DNA of 33,434 bases, taken from the NCBI GenBank assembly GCA_003450735.1, contig DMEZ01000055.1, positions 361,977 to 395,410 on the forward strand, read 5' to 3'. The notes under the pieces are model-generated. The model was not told where the DNA came from and made no database searches. It saw only the letters and a program-made list of their open reading frames with translations. This stretch comes from Elusimicrobiota bacterium (GTDB lineage Bacteria > Elusimicrobiota > Elusimicrobia > UBA1565). Below are positions 6,891 to 15,578 of this stretch, one piece after another; within the stretch, counting starts at the first letter, position 1, and every line of letters starts with the position of its first letter. The position numbers and the translations under genes were made by a program.

Positions 6891-7271
6891 ATGGCACGGC
6901 TTCTCATCGTTGATGACGACGACGACCTCGTCCAGATCCTGACCCTCTCCCTCAAGTCGATCGGCCACGAGATCGCCTCGGCGAACGACCCCACCGCCGG
7001 CCTGCAGGCTGCCCGGCAGTTCAAACCGGACCTGATCCTGCTCGACTATCACATGCCCGGCGCGACCGGGGCGCATCTCTTCGAGGCGTTCCGGCGGAAC
7101 TCCGCCACGGCGAAGACCCCCATCCTCTTCATGAGCGGCGAGGCCACGCCGGCCCAGGTCCTCAGCGAGGTGTGCGACACCTCGCTTGCGCGCTTCATCC
7201 CGAAGCCGGTCAAACTGGAGATCCTCCAGCAGGCCATCACCGAGATGCTCGCCGGCCCTCCCCAGCACTAA
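6891..7271 (+). CDS. Stand-alone CheY-like response regulator receiver
   Basis: This 126 aa protein is a single receiver domain with no output domain, so it would act by protein-protein interaction or in a phosphorelay. The phosphorylation residues are all present: an acidic run at Asp8-Asp12, phosphoacceptor Asp52 in LILLDYHMPG, Ser82 in FMSGE and Lys105 in IPKPVK. No histidine kinase is in the window, so its partner is unknown. It is the only plus-strand gene here, with its own promoter at 6844-6872 and a leader lacking a strong Shine-Dalgarno sequence. Its TAA stop overlaps the convergent murI stop by 4 nt. Confidence 0.95.
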   Translation: MARLLIVDDDDDLVQILTLSLKSIGHEIASANDPTAGLQAARQFKPDLILLDYHMPGATGAHLFEAFRRNSATAKTPILFMSGEATPAQVLSEVCDTSLARFIPKPVKLEILQQAITEMLAGPPQH

Positions 7272-8074
7272 GCCTCCACCCGAGCGAGTTCCACCTTCCC
7301 CACCCCGGAGCCCAGGAAGCGCCTGGCCAGGCGCCGGAATCGCTCAGGCGCATCCGACACGAAGAACTCCTGGCTGCCCTTCCCGCCGCCGCGCTCCAGC
7401 TTGTGGGTCATGAGCCACGCCCGGGCCTCCCGGGCCATCTCGGCGCCGGAGTCGATGAGCCGCACGCCGCGCCCGGCGACCCGGGCGAGCACCGGCTTGA
7501 GGAGCGGATAGTGCGTGCAGCCCAGGATGAGCGTGTCCATGCCCGAGCGCATGAGGGGGCGCAGGTACTCCCGAGCCACCTGCCGCGTCACCGGGTGCTC
7601 CCACCAGCCTTCCTCGACGAGAGGGACGAACAGGGGGCAGGGCTTGACCACGGTCCTGAGCCCGCAGCCCAAGCCCTCCAGGGCGCGTTCGTAGGCCTGG
7701 CTCTGGACCGTCGCCTCGGTGCCGATGACGCCGATGGTCCCGACCCTTGTGGCCGCCGCGGCCGCGCGGACGGCCGGGCCGATGACGCCCAGGACCGGGA
7801 TGTCGAGGGCCGCCTCCAGGGCCGGCAGGGCGAGCGCGGAGGCGCTGTTGCAGGCGACGATGAGCATCTTGATGTCCCGTTCAAGCAGGAATCTCGCGAT
7901 CTCGAGGGAGAAGCGGGTCACCGCTTCCTTGGACTTCGAGCCGTAGGGCAGGCGGGCCGTGTCGCCGAAGTACACGAGGCGCTCCGCGGGCAGGACGCGC
8001 CGGACCTCCTTGAAGACGGTCAGCCCGCCCACGCCGGAATCGAACACGGCCACGGCTTTGGCGGCCTCCCTCAT
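7268..8074 (-). CDS. murI: Glutamate racemase
   Basis: MurI interconverts L- and D-glutamate, supplying D-Glu for the peptidoglycan stem peptide in the cytosol. The 268 aa length is normal. The Asp/Glu racemase signatures are clear: FDSGVGGLTV (11-20), YFGDTARLPYG (35-45), first catalytic cysteine Cys75 in ACNSA, and second catalytic cysteine Cys186 in GCTHYP. The ATG at 8074 overlaps the amidase stop as ATGA, so the gene is coupled to the wall-hydrolase gene upstream. It is the last gene of the long minus-strand run from the ribosomal operon and ends in a 4 nt convergent overlap with the response regulator, leaving no room for a terminator between them. Confidence 0.96.
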   Translation of the reverse strand: MREAAKAVAVFDSGVGGLTVFKEVRRVLPAERLVYFGDTARLPYGSKSKEAVTRFSLEIARFLLERDIKMLIVACNSASALALPALEAALDIPVLGVIGPAVRAAAAATRVGTIGVIGTEATVQSQAYERALEGLGCGLRTVVKPCPLFVPLVEEGWWEHPVTRQVAREYLRPLMRSGMDTLILGCTHYPLLKPVLARVAGRGVRLIDSGAEMAREARAWLMTHKLERGGGKGSQEFFVSDAPERFRRLARRFLGSGVGKVELARVEA

Positions 8075-9699
8075 CGCTTCCCTCCCTTGCGCTCGAGCCA
8101 GTCCTTGCGGCGGGCGAACTCCAGGATGCCCGCGTACAAGCCTTCGGCGATCTTCCGGCGGTACTTCTTGGACTCGAGCTTGGTCTCGTCCTTCGAGTTC
8201 GTCAGGAAGCCCGCCTCCACCAGGACGGCCGGCGCGTTGGCCCCGCGCAGGACGTAGAACGAGGCCTGCTTGACCCCGCGGTTGGAGAGGTCCACGCGGC
8301 GAGCGAGCGTCTTCGCCATGAGCGCCGCGAGCTCCGAGGCGTCGTTGATGTACTCGTTCCTGGCGAGCTGGTAGAGCAGCCCGGCCGCCTCGTCCTCCAT
8401 CGCGCCCTCCCCCTCCAGCGAGAGCACCGAGTTCTCGAACTCGGCCAGGCGCTCGGCCTCGGGATCGGAGGCCCGCTCGGAGAGGAAGTAGATCTCATAG
8501 CCGTTCTCGGAGCGGACGCGGTGAGCGTTGCAGTGCATGGAGATGAAGAGGTCGGCGCCCCACTCGTTGGCCGTCTTGGAGCGGTCGGAGAGCGGGAGGA
8601 AGGTGTCGGCCTGCCGGGTGAGGAGGACGTCGAAGACCTCCTCCTCCTCGAGCAGGCGCGCGAGGTCCTTGGCGAGCTGGAGGTTGAGGTCCTTCTCGAG
8701 CGTCTTTCGCCGCCCGACCGCGCCGCTGTCCCTGCCGCCGTGGCCCGGGTCGATGGCGACGCGGACTTTCCGCCGGGCGCTCGTCTCCTCCTTGCCCGAA
8801 GCCTGGGGCTCCGCCTTCGGGGTCTCCTTCACCGGGGGAGCGTCTTTCTTCGGAGGGGCCTCGCTCACATGGACTTCCGGGGCGGCGAGCGCCGGCGCCT
8901 GCTTCTCGAGGGCGTCCTCGGGCGGCTCCGCGGCCGCTCGGGCCGGCGGCGGGCCAGCGGAAGCGGGCCGGACGATGTCGAGCACGAGCCTGCGCGGCCC
9001 CTCGAACTCCCGGAGCGACCAGCGAGCGCCCTCTCCGGTCAGCACGACCGAGAGCCGGGCCTGCTTGGACTCCTGGCGCAAGTGGATCACGTCGACCACC
9101 CCGTCGCCGATCTCGACCTTCTCGGACCACTCGATCACCCCCCGGGGGATGCCGATGTCGAGCGTCCGCACCCCCCGCTTCTCGGCCTTGTAGGCCAGCC
9201 CGTCCTTGAGCTCCAGGACGATGCGGGTGTGGTCGGGGTAGGTGAACCAGCGCAGGGGTCCGGCGCTGCTGCGCAGATTGACCGTGAGGAGCCGGGTCTT
9301 CGGGTTGAACTGCGTGTCGAAGCCCGAGACCTCGGAGAAGGCCTCCCCCTCGAAGAAAGCGATCGGGATCAGCGCTCGATTCTGCCGAAGGAGGGTCTTG
9401 AGAGGCAGCTCGACCTTGCGCTTCCCGACGAGCGCCTCGCTGCCGCCGATGCGCAGGGCGACCTTGGCCCCCTGCAGGCTGAGGAGGACCTTCTCGGAGA
9501 CCCCGTGGTAGCTCACCCGGGCCCCGTAGATCTGGGCGGCGTCCTTGGCCGCCAGGTAGAAGTCGTCCTCGACGCGGTACGCGTCGTACTTGTCGTAGTA
9601 CTTGCCGGACTTCATGACCTGGATCTCCTCGGCCCGCGACGGCGGACAGAGAGCGAGGCAGGCCAGGAACGCGGCCAGGAGCGGCAGGCGCTTGCTCAT
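8071..9699 (-). CDS. N-acetylmuramoyl-L-alanine amidase (AMIN plus Amidase_3)
   Basis: This exported zinc amidase should cleave the bond between MurNAc and L-Ala of peptidoglycan. The 542 aa protein has a signal peptide (1-23, cleavage near SRA/EE). A beta-rich region resembling copper-amine-oxidase-N type domains spans about 24-140, and an AMIN-like domain about 145-245. A Pro/Ala/Lys-rich linker covers 246-310, and the Amidase_3 catalytic domain about 311-535. Zinc ligands and catalytic residues are visible: His320 (DPGHGG), Glu335 (TLEKD), His389 (SMHCNAH) and Glu496 (VLVEAGFLTN). The ATG at 9699 overlaps the rng stop as ATGA. The architecture is like AmiA/B/C, so an amiC-type role in cell separation is plausible but not proven. 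Confidence 0.92.
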   Translation of the reverse strand: MSKRLPLLAAFLACLALCPPSRAEEIQVMKSGKYYDKYDAYRVEDDFYLAAKDAAQIYGARVSYHGVSEKVLLSLQGAKVALRIGGSEALVGKRKVELPLKTLLRQNRALIPIAFFEGEAFSEVSGFDTQFNPKTRLLTVNLRSSAGPLRWFTYPDHTRIVLELKDGLAYKAEKRGVRTLDIGIPRGVIEWSEKVEIGDGVVDVIHLRQESKQARLSVVLTGEGARWSLREFEGPRRLVLDIVRPASAGPPPARAAAEPPEDALEKQAPALAAPEVHVSEAPPKKDAPPVKETPKAEPQASGKEETSARRKVRVAIDPGHGGRDSGAVGRRKTLEKDLNLQLAKDLARLLEEEEVFDVLLTRQADTFLPLSDRSKTANEWGADLFISMHCNAHRVRSENGYEIYFLSERASDPEAERLAEFENSVLSLEGEGAMEDEAAGLLYQLARNEYINDASELAALMAKTLARRVDLSNRGVKQASFYVLRGANAPAVLVEAGFLTNSKDETKLESKKYRRKIAEGLYAGILEFARRKDWLERKGGKR

Positions 9700-11546
9700 T
9701 CCAGGATGATCCGGTAGTCCTCCCAGTCGAGGTGGGGATCGCCTGCGATCTTGACGGCCCGGTGCACGTTCTTCTCGATCCCCTCCTGGCGCTCCTTGAA
9801 CGCCTCGGCCAGCATCGGGTGGAGCACCAGGCGCACCTGCCCGCCCGGCCGGCCCTGCGTGAGCTCGTGGATCTCCCGCTGGATGCGGATGCGCATGCTC
9901 TCGACCGAGAGGACGCGGCCCGAGCCCCGGCACTCCCGGCACTCCTCGGTCATCAGGCTGATGGTGGACTCTCGTTTGCGCTCCCGCGTCATCTCGATGA
10001 GGCCCAGGCGCGTGATGGGCAGGATGCGGATCTTCGCCCGGTCGCGCCGCACGGCGTTCTGGAGGGTCTCCATGACCCGCTGGCGGTTGGAGGCCTTGCG
10101 CATGTCGATGAAGTCGATGACGATGATGCCGCCGATGTTCCTCAGCCGCAGCTGATGGGCCACCTCCTCGGCGGCCTCGATGTTGTTCAGGGTGACGGTC
10201 TCCTCCTGGGATTTGGAGCCCGTGAACCGGCCCGTATTGACGTCGATGGCGACCAGGGATTCCGCCTCCTGGATGACGATGGTCCCGCCGCTGGGCAGCT
10301 GGACCTTGGTCTGGCGCAGCTTCTCGATCTCGGGCTCGATGTTGAAGGCCGTGAAGATCGGGGTCTTCCCGTCATAGTGCCGGATCCGGCCCTTGAGGTC
10401 CGGCGAGATCTTCCCGATGAAGTCCACGACGTCCTGGAAGGCCTCCTTGCTGTCGAGCAGGTACACGTAGACCTCGTCGGAGAGGAGGTCGCGGGCGATC
10501 TGCATCGTCAGGTCGATGTCCTTGTGCAGCAGGCACGGGGCGGCCTGGGTCTCGCTGCGGCGCTGGACGGCCTCCCAGGAGCGCAGAAGATACTGCACCT
10601 CCCGGCGCAGGTCCTCCTCCCGGGCGCCCTCCGCCTCGGTCCGCACCACGAGGCCCATGTTGCTCAGCATCTCGCGGGCCAGGCGGTCGACGATCTCGGA
10701 GATGCGCTTGCGCTCCACCGGGTCCTCGATCTGCTTGGAGATGCCGACCGCCGTGGAATAGGGGGTGAGCACCAGGTAGCGCCCAGGCAGAGAGACCTCC
10801 ATCGTGACCTTCATGCCCTTCGTGCCGATGGCCTCCTTGGCCACCTGGATGATGATCTCCTGGCCCTTCTTGAGCAGCTGGTCGATGGGCGCGCGCTGGC
10901 TGCCGATCACGTCCGAGATGTAGAGGTAGGCGTTCTTGTCGAAGCCGATGTTGACGAAGGCCGAGGAGATCCCCGGCAGGACGTTCTCGACGACCCCCTT
11001 GTAGATGTTCCCGACGATGTTCTGGGCGCTGCGCCGCTCCCAATGGAGCTCGACGAGCCTGCCGTTCTCCACGACGGCCACGCGCGACTCTTCGGAGGAG
11101 GTGTTCGCCAGGATCTCGCGGCGCAGGCCCTTCTCGCTGGGCTGCGGCCTGGGAGCCGCGGGCCGTTCGACGTGGCGCTCGCCCTGCCCGCGCCGGTCCT
11201 CGCGGTTCCGGCCGTCCCGGTCCCGGTCTCGATGGCCGCGGCGCCCCTGCGGGTGACGCCCCTGCGGCTGGCGGTGCCGGCTCGGCTCGCGCTCGCGGTC
11301 CATCCGGTCGATCGAAGGCTCGGCCCCGCTGGAGGGCCCCTCCGTCCCGGAAACGGGCTCCGGATGCTCGCTCAAGTCGCCCTCGTAAGGGCACTCGTCC
11401 TGCGATGCTTCGGGGCCCGTCTCGGGCAAGGAAGCCTGCGTCGCCGGCTCTGGAACGGGAGCCTGCTCCGCCTCCTGAACAGGCTGGGGAGTGGGGCTGT
11501 GCGGAACCTGCTCCTCGGTCGGCTTCGCGTTCGGTTCTTCGCTCAT
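9696..11546 (-). CDS. rng: Ribonuclease G/E family endoribonuclease with Arg-rich N-terminal extension
   Basis: The 616 aa protein is an RNase E/G family endonuclease for rRNA maturation and mRNA decay. Residues about 142-616 form the catalytic core. An S1-like RNA-binding region lies near 176-260 (NIYKGVVENVLPGISSAFVNIG), and the DNase-I-like catalytic aspartates are Asp435 (AIDVNTG) and Asp478 (VIDFIDM). The Zn-link CRECRGSG has Cys536 and Cys539. The spacings match E. coli RNase E (43 and 58 residues). There is no long C-terminal scaffold. Instead, residues 1-140 are disordered: first acidic and Pro-rich, then a dense Arg/Asp/His/Gln block (about 82-126). The ATG at 11546 has a GGAGG ribosome site 7 nt upstream. 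Confidence 0.95.
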   Translation of the reverse strand: MSEEPNAKPTEEQVPHSPTPQPVQEAEQAPVPEPATQASLPETGPEASQDECPYEGDLSEHPEPVSGTEGPSSGAEPSIDRMDREREPSRHRQPQGRHPQGRRGHRDRDRDGRNREDRRGQGERHVERPAAPRPQPSEKGLRREILANTSSEESRVAVVENGRLVELHWERRSAQNIVGNIYKGVVENVLPGISSAFVNIGFDKNAYLYISDVIGSQRAPIDQLLKKGQEIIIQVAKEAIGTKGMKVTMEVSLPGRYLVLTPYSTAVGISKQIEDPVERKRISEIVDRLAREMLSNMGLVVRTEAEGAREEDLRREVQYLLRSWEAVQRRSETQAAPCLLHKDIDLTMQIARDLLSDEVYVYLLDSKEAFQDVVDFIGKISPDLKGRIRHYDGKTPIFTAFNIEPEIEKLRQTKVQLPSGGTIVIQEAESLVAIDVNTGRFTGSKSQEETVTLNNIEAAEEVAHQLRLRNIGGIIVIDFIDMRKASNRQRVMETLQNAVRRDRAKIRILPITRLGLIEMTRERKRESTISLMTEECRECRGSGRVLSVESMRIRIQREIHELTQGRPGGQVRLVLHPMLAEAFKERQEGIEKNVHRAVKIAGDPHLDWEDYRIILE

Positions 11547-11570
11547 GTCAAATCCTCCAAGTCCGGCGTC

Positions 11571-12281
11571 TCACGGCGTCATCAGCTCACCGCTGGAAGT
11601 CTCCGAGAGCAGCTCCCTGCGGATGATGAGGAATCCTTCGATAAGGGCTTCGGGCCCGAGCAGCTCCCGCAGGAGCGCCTCGGGCTTGACCGTCCTCTTG
11701 GGCCCGAAGCGCAAAGTCAGGCCGAGGCGGCCTGGCTCCTCCAGGACGGCCTCCCGGATGAGGGGCCGGGCGTCCACCCGCTCGATGCGCGCACCCCCGT
11801 CCTTGATCTTCTCGATGGGGATCTCGGCGCGCCCGAGCAGTCGGGAGAGCCGCGCCGGGCAGTCGGGCGGGAAGGGACCCCGGATCTCGTAGCGGACGAT
11901 GTTGATGCTCGCGTCGAGCGACGGGAAGAAGGCCGGGATGCGGCGCAGGCCTTGGACGGCGAACCCCTGCTCCATCGCGCCGGAGAGACGGCGGGCGATG
12001 TCCTCGGGCGAAAGGGGGCCGGCGAGCTCCAGGTCGAAGTACTCGGCCAGGCTCTCGTAGCCGACCGAGATGGCCGGCCCGAAGGAGATGCGGGGCCGGG
12101 GCCGCTTGCGCTTCCCGTCCGGCACGAAGGGCAGCCCGCTGCGGACCACCGCCGAGCGCAGGGCCTCGATCTGGGCCAGGTGGGTGAGCGCGCCGGCCGG
12201 CCCCTGGCGGGACACCCTCACGCGGTAGCGCGCCGGGCCGGCGTCCAGTCCGCGTTCAGAGGAGGGCATAGCGCCTCGCAT
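11571..12281 (-). CDS. TIGR03936/DUF2344 family (radical SAM-linked) protein
   Basis: This 236 aa protein matches the family found fused to, or beside, a B12-binding radical SAM protein. Visible features are the YRVRVSRQGPAGALTHLAQIEALRSAV region (residues 19-43), where family members have a K/R-rich strand followed by SHLD, and then LPFVP, RPRISFGPAISVGYES and EYFDLEL. The biochemical role of the family is not established. No radical SAM partner of that type is in the window, while the adjacent rng association is common in several bacterial groups. The ATG at 12281 has a GGAG site 7 nt upstream; an in-frame ATG at 12269 is an alternative. It overlaps the end of rodA. Confidence 0.85.
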   Translation of the reverse strand: MRGAMPSSERGLDAGPARYRVRVSRQGPAGALTHLAQIEALRSAVVRSGLPFVPDGKRKRPRPRISFGPAISVGYESLAEYFDLELAGPLSPEDIARRLSGAMEQGFAVQGLRRIPAFFPSLDASINIVRYEIRGPFPPDCPARLSRLLGRAEIPIEKIKDGGARIERVDARPLIREAVLEEPGRLGLTLRFGPKRTVKPEALLRELLGPEALIEGFLIIRRELLSETSSGELMTP

Positions 12282-13599
12282 AGATGTTCTCCGCGATCCC
12301 GACCCCCAGCAGCGTCATCGTGAGGCTCGATCCGCCGTACGAGACGAGCGGCAGGGGGATGCCCGCCACCGGCACCATCCCTAGGCACATCCCCACGTTG
12401 ACGAGCAGCGAGAAGCCGTAGAAGGCGGCCAAGCCGCAGCAGACCAGATAGCCGTAGCGGTCGCGGGCCATCCGCGCCGAGTTGACGATCCTCCAGACGA
12501 GGGTCAAGTAGAGCGCCAGGACCCCCAGCGCCCCGAGGAACCCCATCTCCTCCCCGATGACGGCGAAGATGAAGTCCGTATGCCGCTCCGGCAGGAACCC
12601 GAGCTGGGCCTGCGTGCCGGAGAAGACCCCCTTCCCCCAGAGCCCCCCCGAGCCGATGGCGATCTGCGCCTGCTGGACGTTGTAGCCCGCCCCGCGCGGG
12701 TCGGCCTCCGGGGTCAGGAAGGCCACCACCCGGTTGCGCTGGTAGCCCTTGAGTTGGCGGTTGACGAGGGCGGCCGAGAAGAGCCCCCCCGCCGCGATGA
12801 AGGCCGCCACGGCGAAGACGACGCCCGGCACCTGCAGGCGGGCCATCAGGAACAGCCTCCAGCCGGCGTACGCCGCCACGAAGATGCCCGCGACCGCAGC
12901 GGCCAGCGGCCACTGGGTCTCCGAGAGGCGCAAGAACATCCCGGCGGCTGGGACGGCTCCGGTCCAGTCCGGATTCATCGAGAGCATCGTCCAGGCCAAA
13001 GGCAGCCCGAGGGTCAGGGCTCCGTAGAAGGCCATGGCCGCGAGCTGGGCGAGGTTCGCCCCGGCGCAGAAGAGCATGACGATGAGGATGGGGAAGAAGG
13101 AGAGGGTCGACGAGAAATCCGGTTCCTTGAGGATGAGGACCATCACCGGAGCGACGATGGCGAAGGCCCCCAGCACCGTCGCGACGTCCTGGATCTTCTT
13201 CGAGCGGCGATCGAGGAAATTGGCCAGGACGAGCAGGGTGAGGATGCGGGCGAGCTCGGAGGGCTGGAAGCTGAAGAACGGGAACTTGATCCAGGCCCGC
13301 TGGCCGCGCTGGAGGGAGCCGAAGACGAGGACGCCGAGCATCAACAGGATCGTGAAGACGTAGAGCGTCTTGGACTGGTCCTGATAGATCTGGTAGTTGA
13401 ACCCCAGGCCGAACAGGAAGAAAAGGATCCCCAGCCCGATCGCCGCGAAGTGCTTCTGGACGATGGAGCCGTAGTTCGGCAGGGGAGAGGCCGCCGAGAG
13501 GATGCCCAGCGTCCCGAACACCACGAGGCCCGTCGCGGCGGCGACGAGAATCCAGTCCACCCTGCCGCGCATCGCCGGATCCTGCCTTGAGAAGAGCAT
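12256..13599 (-). CDS. rodA: RodA, SEDS peptidoglycan glycosyltransferase
   Basis: RodA polymerises glycan strands from lipid II in the elongasome, paired with PBP2. The 447 aa protein has the expected ten or so membrane spans. SEDS signatures are present: FQPSELARI (111-119), KEPDFSST with the essential-type Asp161 (more often PDLGT), the extracytoplasmic loop NRVVAFLTPEADP through SGGLWGKG, PERHTDFIFAVIGEE, and the C-terminal GIPLPLVSYGGSS. The ATG at 13599 follows the mrdA stop by 2 nt (TAGCCATG). The length is somewhat above typical RodA because of an enlarged central region (about 195-290) containing extra hydrophobic segments. Confidence 0.96.
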   Translation of the reverse strand: MLFSRQDPAMRGRVDWILVAAATGLVVFGTLGILSAASPLPNYGSIVQKHFAAIGLGILFFLFGLGFNYQIYQDQSKTLYVFTILLMLGVLVFGSLQRGQRAWIKFPFFSFQPSELARILTLLVLANFLDRRSKKIQDVATVLGAFAIVAPVMVLILKEPDFSSTLSFFPILIVMLFCAGANLAQLAAMAFYGALTLGLPLAWTMLSMNPDWTGAVPAAGMFLRLSETQWPLAAAVAGIFVAAYAGWRLFLMARLQVPGVVFAVAAFIAAGGLFSAALVNRQLKGYQRNRVVAFLTPEADPRGAGYNVQQAQIAIGSGGLWGKGVFSGTQAQLGFLPERHTDFIFAVIGEEMGFLGALGVLALYLTLVWRIVNSARMARDRYGYLVCCGLAAFYGFSLLVNVGMCLGMVPVAGIPLPLVSYGGSSLTMTLLGVGIAENIYARRYALL

Positions 13600-13601
13600 G
13601 G

Positions 13602-15578
13602 CTATTCGCTGATCTCCACGGGCGGCGGCGGAGCCTGGGCGGGCTTGGGCGCCTGAACCGGCCCCGCTTTCGCGGCCGGCTTCGCGGGGCTCGCGGAAAC
13701 GCCGACCGGAGGCTTCGCCGCCGGCCCGGGGAGCGCCGGCCGCACGGGGACCCGCGCGGCGGGAGCCGCTTCTTCGCCGGAGCGGCTCTCGATCGGGTCG
13801 GAGGGCGGAGGCTCCTTGTCCTTCTTGAGCCCGAAATGGGCCTCGAGGATCGTGCGCGCCACGGGCCCCGCCGCGGAGCCTCCGTGTCCGCCATGCTGCG
13901 CGAGCACGGCCCCGGCCAGGGAGGGCGGCTCCCCGGGACGGCCTGCGTAGAAGACGAACCAGCCATGATCCTCGCCGTGCGGGTTCTGGGCCGTGCCCGT
14001 CTTGCCGGCCACGACGAGGCCGGGGAGGCGGACGCTTCCGCCGGTGCCGGCTTCGACGACCCTCTCAAGCCCCTGTTGAAGGAGGTCCCAAGTCCCGGGC
14101 TTGAGGTCCACGCGCCCGATGACCTCGGGCTGCGGCTCGAAGACGCCGCGCCCGTCGCTGTACTCGATCCTGCGCACGAACTGGGGCCGCCAGAGGGTGC
14201 CTCGGTTGGCGACCGCCATGACGACTTCAGCCATCTGGAGAGGGGTCGCGAGCAGCTCTCCCTGGCCGATGGCCAGATTGGCCGTGTCCCCGTCGTACCA
14301 GGGCTTCCCCCGGCGCCGCCGTTCCTCGGGCCCGAAGCGTTTGCCGGGCTTCTCGCCGAAAAGGCCGATCTTGGTCTCTTCGCCCAGGCGGAACATCCTC
14401 TCGTAGCGCTCGATGGCCCCTCCCCCGAGCCGCAGGCCCATCCGGTAGAAGTACACATCGCAGGAGTTCGCGATGCCGTTGAGCCAGTCCTGGTTGAAGT
14501 GCCCCTTCTTCTGCCAGCATTTGAAGACCCGGTTCCCGACCTGGAAATGGCCCGAGCAATAGACCCGCTCCTGGGGATCGATCGTCCCCTCGTTGAGCAG
14601 GGCGGCGCTCGTGATGATCTTGAAGGTGGAGCCCGGGGCGTAGGTGCCCGACACGGCGAGGTTGAACTCGGGGATGCGCAGCGCCGCGGCCTTGGAAGGG
14701 TCGCGGGCGGAGAGCAGGAAGATGTTGGGGTCGAAGTCGGGGACGGAGGTGAAGGCCAGGACCTCCCCGGTCCGCGGGTCGAGCGCGACCGCGGCGCCCC
14801 GTTTGGAGGGCGAGTTCCGCAGGGCCTCCTCGGCGGCCTTCTGCACCCTGGCGTCGAGGGTCAGGTGCACGTTCCCGCCCGGCCGCCAGGGGACCTGGTC
14901 CAGGATGCGCTTGAGGCGCCCGTGGGCGTCCACTTCCATGCGGATCTCGCCGTCCGCCCCCCGCAGCTCGCGCTCGAAGAGCTTCTCGACACCGGAGCGG
15001 CCGACGCGGGAGTCCATCCGGTAGCCCGAAGCGCGCAGGGCCTTCCAGCCTTCGCGGTCGAGCCGTCCCATATAGCCGATGAGGTGGCTCGCGAACGCCC
15101 CGCGCGGATAGTCCCTCTGAGCCTCCACGACCAGGTCCACGCCGGGGTAGAGAGTCTTGATCTCGGAGAGCTTGAACATCGTCTTGAGCGGGAGGTTCTC
15201 CGAGAGGTGCACGGCGGCCTGCTCGTTCCAGGCCTCGTTGAGCGAATCCTGGAGGCTCTCCTTGTCGAGAGCCAGTTCGGCGGCCAGGTCCGCGGCGAGG
15301 CCGGAGATGTCCCCCCGGCCGTCCTGCTTGCCGGGCAGATAGATGAGCGAGAAGGTCGGCCGGCTCGTGGCGAGGACCTCGCCGTTGCGGTCGTAGATGC
15401 GCCCGCGCGGCGCGGTCTGGTAGATGATCTGGGTGCGGTTGCGCTCGGCCACCCGCGCGTAGTAGACGTTCTTGAGGACCTGGAGCTGGAGCAGGCGCAC
15501 GCCCAGGATGGCCACGCAGCAGTAGAATGCCATCCACAGGAGCCGGAGGCGCTCGGTGTCGGCGGCGTCGTGGCGCAT
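13602..15578 (-). CDS. mrdA: Penicillin-binding protein 2, rod-shape transpeptidase
   Basis: PBP2 cross-links peptidoglycan during cell elongation and activates RodA. The 658 aa protein has one N-terminal membrane anchor (about 12-32), the dimerisation/pedestal domain with APRGRIYDRNG (56-66), and the transpeptidase domain. Active-site motifs are STFK (Ser317 acyl site, Lys320), SCD (372-374, as in E. coli PBP2 rather than SxN) and KTGT (526-529). After about residue 585 there is a tail of some 70 residues rich in Pro, Ala and Lys, absent from most homologues and probably disordered in the periplasm. The ATG at 15578 overlaps the mreD stop by one base (TGATG). Confidence 0.96.
   Translation of the reverse strand: MRHDAADTERLRLLWMAFYCCVAILGVRLLQLQVLKNVYYARVAERNRTQIIYQTAPRGRIYDRNGEVLATSRPTFSLIYLPGKQDGRGDISGLAADLAAELALDKESLQDSLNEAWNEQAAVHLSENLPLKTMFKLSEIKTLYPGVDLVVEAQRDYPRGAFASHLIGYMGRLDREGWKALRASGYRMDSRVGRSGVEKLFERELRGADGEIRMEVDAHGRLKRILDQVPWRPGGNVHLTLDARVQKAAEEALRNSPSKRGAAVALDPRTGEVLAFTSVPDFDPNIFLLSARDPSKAAALRIPEFNLAVSGTYAPGSTFKIITSAALLNEGTIDPQERVYCSGHFQVGNRVFKCWQKKGHFNQDWLNGIANSCDVYFYRMGLRLGGGAIERYERMFRLGEETKIGLFGEKPGKRFGPEERRRRGKPWYDGDTANLAIGQGELLATPLQMAEVVMAVANRGTLWRPQFVRRIEYSDGRGVFEPQPEVIGRVDLKPGTWDLLQQGLERVVEAGTGGSVRLPGLVVAGKTGTAQNPHGEDHGWFVFYAGRPGEPPSLAGAVLAQHGGHGGSAAGPVARTILEAHFGLKKDKEPPPSDPIESRSGEEAAPAARVPVRPALPGPAAKPPVGVSASPAKPAAKAGPVQAPKPAQAPPPPVEISE

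Noticed and set aside
6872..6891. Hairpin TGGGGG/CCCCCA covering the start codon of the response regulator
   Set aside because: If the promoter at 6844-6872 is correct, transcription starts near 6879, so the 5' arm is not in the RNA and the hairpin cannot form there. It remains only a DNA-level palindrome.
9732..12323. Long plus-strand open frame of 863 codons opposite rng and its neighbour
   Set aside because: It lies antisense to clear conserved genes and its translation is a low-complexity Leu/Gly/Asp/Arg mix, typical of a shadow frame in GC-rich DNA.
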